From Colivivens sp963626085 (GTDB lineage: Bacteria; Bacteroidota; Bacteroidia; Bacteroidales; Bacteroidaceae), in the NCBI GenBank assembly GCA_963626085.1, contig CAVFVJ010000008.1:1-64000 (forward strand): DNA of 64,000 nt, given 5' to 3'. Positions 62,276 through 64,000 of this stretch are shown piece by piece. Positions within the stretch are counted from its first letter, which is position 1. Every line of letters begins with the position of its first letter. The translations under genes and the position numbers were made by a program. Under the pieces are notes generated by a model. It was not told where the DNA came from and ran no database searches. It saw nothing but the letters and a program-made list of their open reading frames with translations.

Positions 62276-63877
62276 ATGGCAACATTAGATTTGACTAAGT
62301 ATGGAATCACAGGTTCTACAGTGATTGCACACAATCCTTCTTATGAAGATCTTTTCAAAGCTGAAACTGACCCAAGCCTCACTGGCTACGAGAAGGGACA
62401 GACTACAGAACTCGGCGCAGTAAATGTGATGACCGGTATCTTCACTGGTCGTTCTCCTAAGGATAAGTACATCGTAGACAACGACGAAAGCCACGACAAC
62501 GTATGGTGGACTTCAGAGAGCTACAAGAACGATAACCACCCAATGTCTGAAGAGGTATGGGAGCAGGTTAAGGAACTTGCAAAGAAAGAGCTCTCAAACA
62601 AGAAGTTGTATGTAGTTGATGCTTTCTGCGGTGCCAACAAGGCAACACGCCTCGCAGTACGTTTCATCGTTGAGGTAGCATGGCAGGCACACTTCGTAAA
62701 GAACATGTTCATCTGTCCGACAGACGAGGAACTCGCTAACTTCGAGCCAAACTTCGTAATTTACAACGCATCTAAGGCTAAGGTGGAGAACTACAAGGAA
62801 CTCGGACTCAACTCTGAGACTTGCGTAGCCTTCAACACAAAGAGCCGCGAGCAGGTCATCATCAACACTTGGTACGGTGGTGAGATGAAGAAGGGTATGT
62901 TCTCAATGCAGAACTATTACCTCCCACTCAAGGGCATCGCTTCAATGCACTGCTCTGCTAACTGCGACATGAACGGTGAGAACACAGCTATCTTCTTCGG
63001 TCTCTCTGGTACTGGTAAGACTACCCTCTCTACAGATCCTAAGCGCAAGCTCATCGGTGACGACGAGCACGGATGGGATGATGAGGGCGTGTTCAACCTC
63101 GAAGGCGGTTGCTACGCTAAGGTCATCAACCTCGACAAGGAGTCTGAGCCAGACATCTACAACGCAATCAAGCGCAACGCTCTTCTCGAGAACGTTACTG
63201 TGGACAAGGACGGTAAGATTGACTTCAACGACAAGTCTGTCACTGAAAACACACGTGTGTCTTACCCAATCAACCACATCAAGAACATACAGCCAGGCTC
63301 AAGCGCACCAGCTGCTAAGCAGGTTATCTTCCTCTCAGCTGACGCATTCGGAGTACTGCCTCCAGTATCTATCCTTACACCTGAGCAGACTCAGTACTAC
63401 TTCCTCTCTGGTTTCACAGCCAAGCTTGCTGGAACAGAGCGTGGTATCACAGAGCCTACTCCTACATTCTCCGCTTGCTTCGGTCAGGCATTCCTCGAGT
63501 TGCACCCAACAAAGTATGCTCAGGAACTTGTCAAGAAGATGAACATGAGCGGTGCTAAGGCATATCTCGTCAACACTGGTTGGAATGGTACTGGCAAGCG
63601 TATCTCTATCAAGGATACACGTGGTATCATCGACGCAATCCTCTCTGGTGCTATCAATGAGGCTCCAACAAAGAAGATTCCTATGTTCGACTTCGAGGTT
63701 CCAACAGAACTTCCAGGCGTAGACCCAGCAATCCTCGACCCACGCGACACTTATGCTGACGCTTCACAGTGGGAAGAGAAGGCTAAAGATCTTGCTGCTC
63801 GCTTCATCAAGAACTTCGGCAAGTATACAAACAACGAAGCTGGTAAGGCTCTCGTTGCTGCTGGTCCAAAACTCTAA
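62276..63877 (+). CDS. pckA: Phosphoenolpyruvate carboxykinase (ATP)
   Basis: Interconverts oxaloacetate and PEP with ATP/ADP. In succinate-forming anaerobes it usually runs toward oxaloacetate, conserving ATP, and feeds malate dehydrogenase. The 533 residues show the kinase loop GLSGTGKTTLST, the substrate segment NTWYGGEMKKGMFS, and FTGRSPKDKYIVDND. Codon choice differs from neighbours: strongly biased to a few codons, which fits very high expression. It has its own promoter and terminator. Confidence 0.97.
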   Translation: MATLDLTKYGITGSTVIAHNPSYEDLFKAETDPSLTGYEKGQTTELGAVNVMTGIFTGRSPKDKYIVDNDESHDNVWWTSESYKNDNHPMSEEVWEQVKELAKKELSNKKLYVVDAFCGANKATRLAVRFIVEVAWQAHFVKNMFICPTDEELANFEPNFVIYNASKAKVENYKELGLNSETCVAFNTKSREQVIINTWYGGEMKKGMFSMQNYYLPLKGIASMHCSANCDMNGENTAIFFGLSGTGKTTLSTDPKRKLIGDDEHGWDDEGVFNLEGGCYAKVINLDKESEPDIYNAIKRNALLENVTVDKDGKIDFNDKSVTENTRVSYPINHIKNIQPGSSAPAAKQVIFLSADAFGVLPPVSILTPEQTQYYFLSGFTAKLAGTERGITEPTPTFSACFGQAFLELHPTKYAQELVKKMNMSGAKAYLVNTGWNGTGKRISIKDTRGIIDAILSGAINEAPTKKIPMFDFEVPTELPGVDPAILDPRDTYADASQWEEKAKDLAARFIKNFGKYTNNEAGKALVAAGPKL

Positions 63878-63921
63878 AAGACACAGTTCCGGCGCAGGTC
63901 GCGACTATGACAATATCCATG

Positions 63922-63956
63922 AGAGGGTGCGTTCTTGTAATGCACCCTCTTTTTTA
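63922..63956 (+). terminator. Terminator of pckA
   Basis: AGAGGGTGC / GCACCCTCT (63922-63930, 63942-63950), an 11-base loop, then TTTTTT. Classic intrinsic terminator 45 bases past the stop. Confidence 0.88.
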
Positions 63957-64000
63957 TATCGCATTACGAAGGACTATATTATCTAAAAATCTGTAAAAAG

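Overview
The window reads as chromosomal DNA of an anaerobic Bacteroidales bacterium, probably Prevotellaceae or a near relative. The grounds are: promoters of the Bacteroidetes type (TTTG, about 19 bases, TAnnTTTG); no visible Shine-Dalgarno sequences; two single-polypeptide hybrid two-component regulators; families typical of the phylum (DUF2851, DUF4292, DUF4294, DUF4954, GlsA/GlsB-like acyltransferases, repeated FKBP isomerases); and PEP carboxykinase with an NAD-type malate dehydrogenase. I see no complete insertion sequence, prophage, CRISPR array or rRNA. Genus is inference.

Layout. 0-6.7 kb: Xaa-Pro aminopeptidase divergent from malate and aspartate-semialdehyde dehydrogenases, then a minus-strand trio (cytidylyltransferase, LicD transferase, glycosyltransferase) for surface-glycan decoration. 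6.8-17.3 kb: hybrid regulator, nucleoside-type transporter, hisS, DUF2851, dapB, lepB. 17.4-24.5 kb: a minus-strand run VTC-domain protein, DUF4956/outer-membrane-barrel fusion, dockerin-like protein, secreted beta-helix protein, pyrH, metG. 24.6-29.5 kb: hflX-DUF4954 and a glycine-lipid acyltransferase pair. 29.5-30.2 kb: a repeat-rich gene desert. 30.2-39.4 kb: minus-strand recN, degenerate protease/TPR protein, cysE, RNA methyltransferase; DUF4294; three tandem FKBP isomerases. 39.5-47.4 kb: sirtuin, tRNA-Leu, a GH127 arabinofuranosidase divergent from a second hybrid regulator, and a decayed AAA ATPase gene. 47.6-52.8 kb: acyl-CoA dehydrogenase with both ETF subunits, and dGTPase. 52.9-57.5 kb: dut, TPR protein, DUF4292 lipoprotein, EnvC-like protein. 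57.6-64 kb: M20 hydrolase, release factor 2, CYTH, VanZ, sodium-dependent transporter, pckA.

Genes that appear to work together: the VTC/DUF4956/barrel/dockerin/beta-helix set, which looks like an envelope-spanning system and is the best candidate for something undescribed; the TagD-LicD-glycosyltransferase trio; GlsA-GlsB; acyl-CoA dehydrogenase with EtfAB; GH127 with the regulator facing it; and the TPR-DUF4292-EnvC envelope set.

Most interesting signals: an inner-membrane DUF4956 domain reading in frame through a second signal peptide into an outer-membrane barrel; repeats spaced 22 bases apart in the 29.5-30.2 kb desert; a 32-base element shared between that desert and the eroded region at 47.5 kb; perfect interleaved divergent promoters near 1.97 kb; and proteins that keep a fold but have lost catalytic or zinc residues (protease-TPR protein, EnvC, sirtuin).
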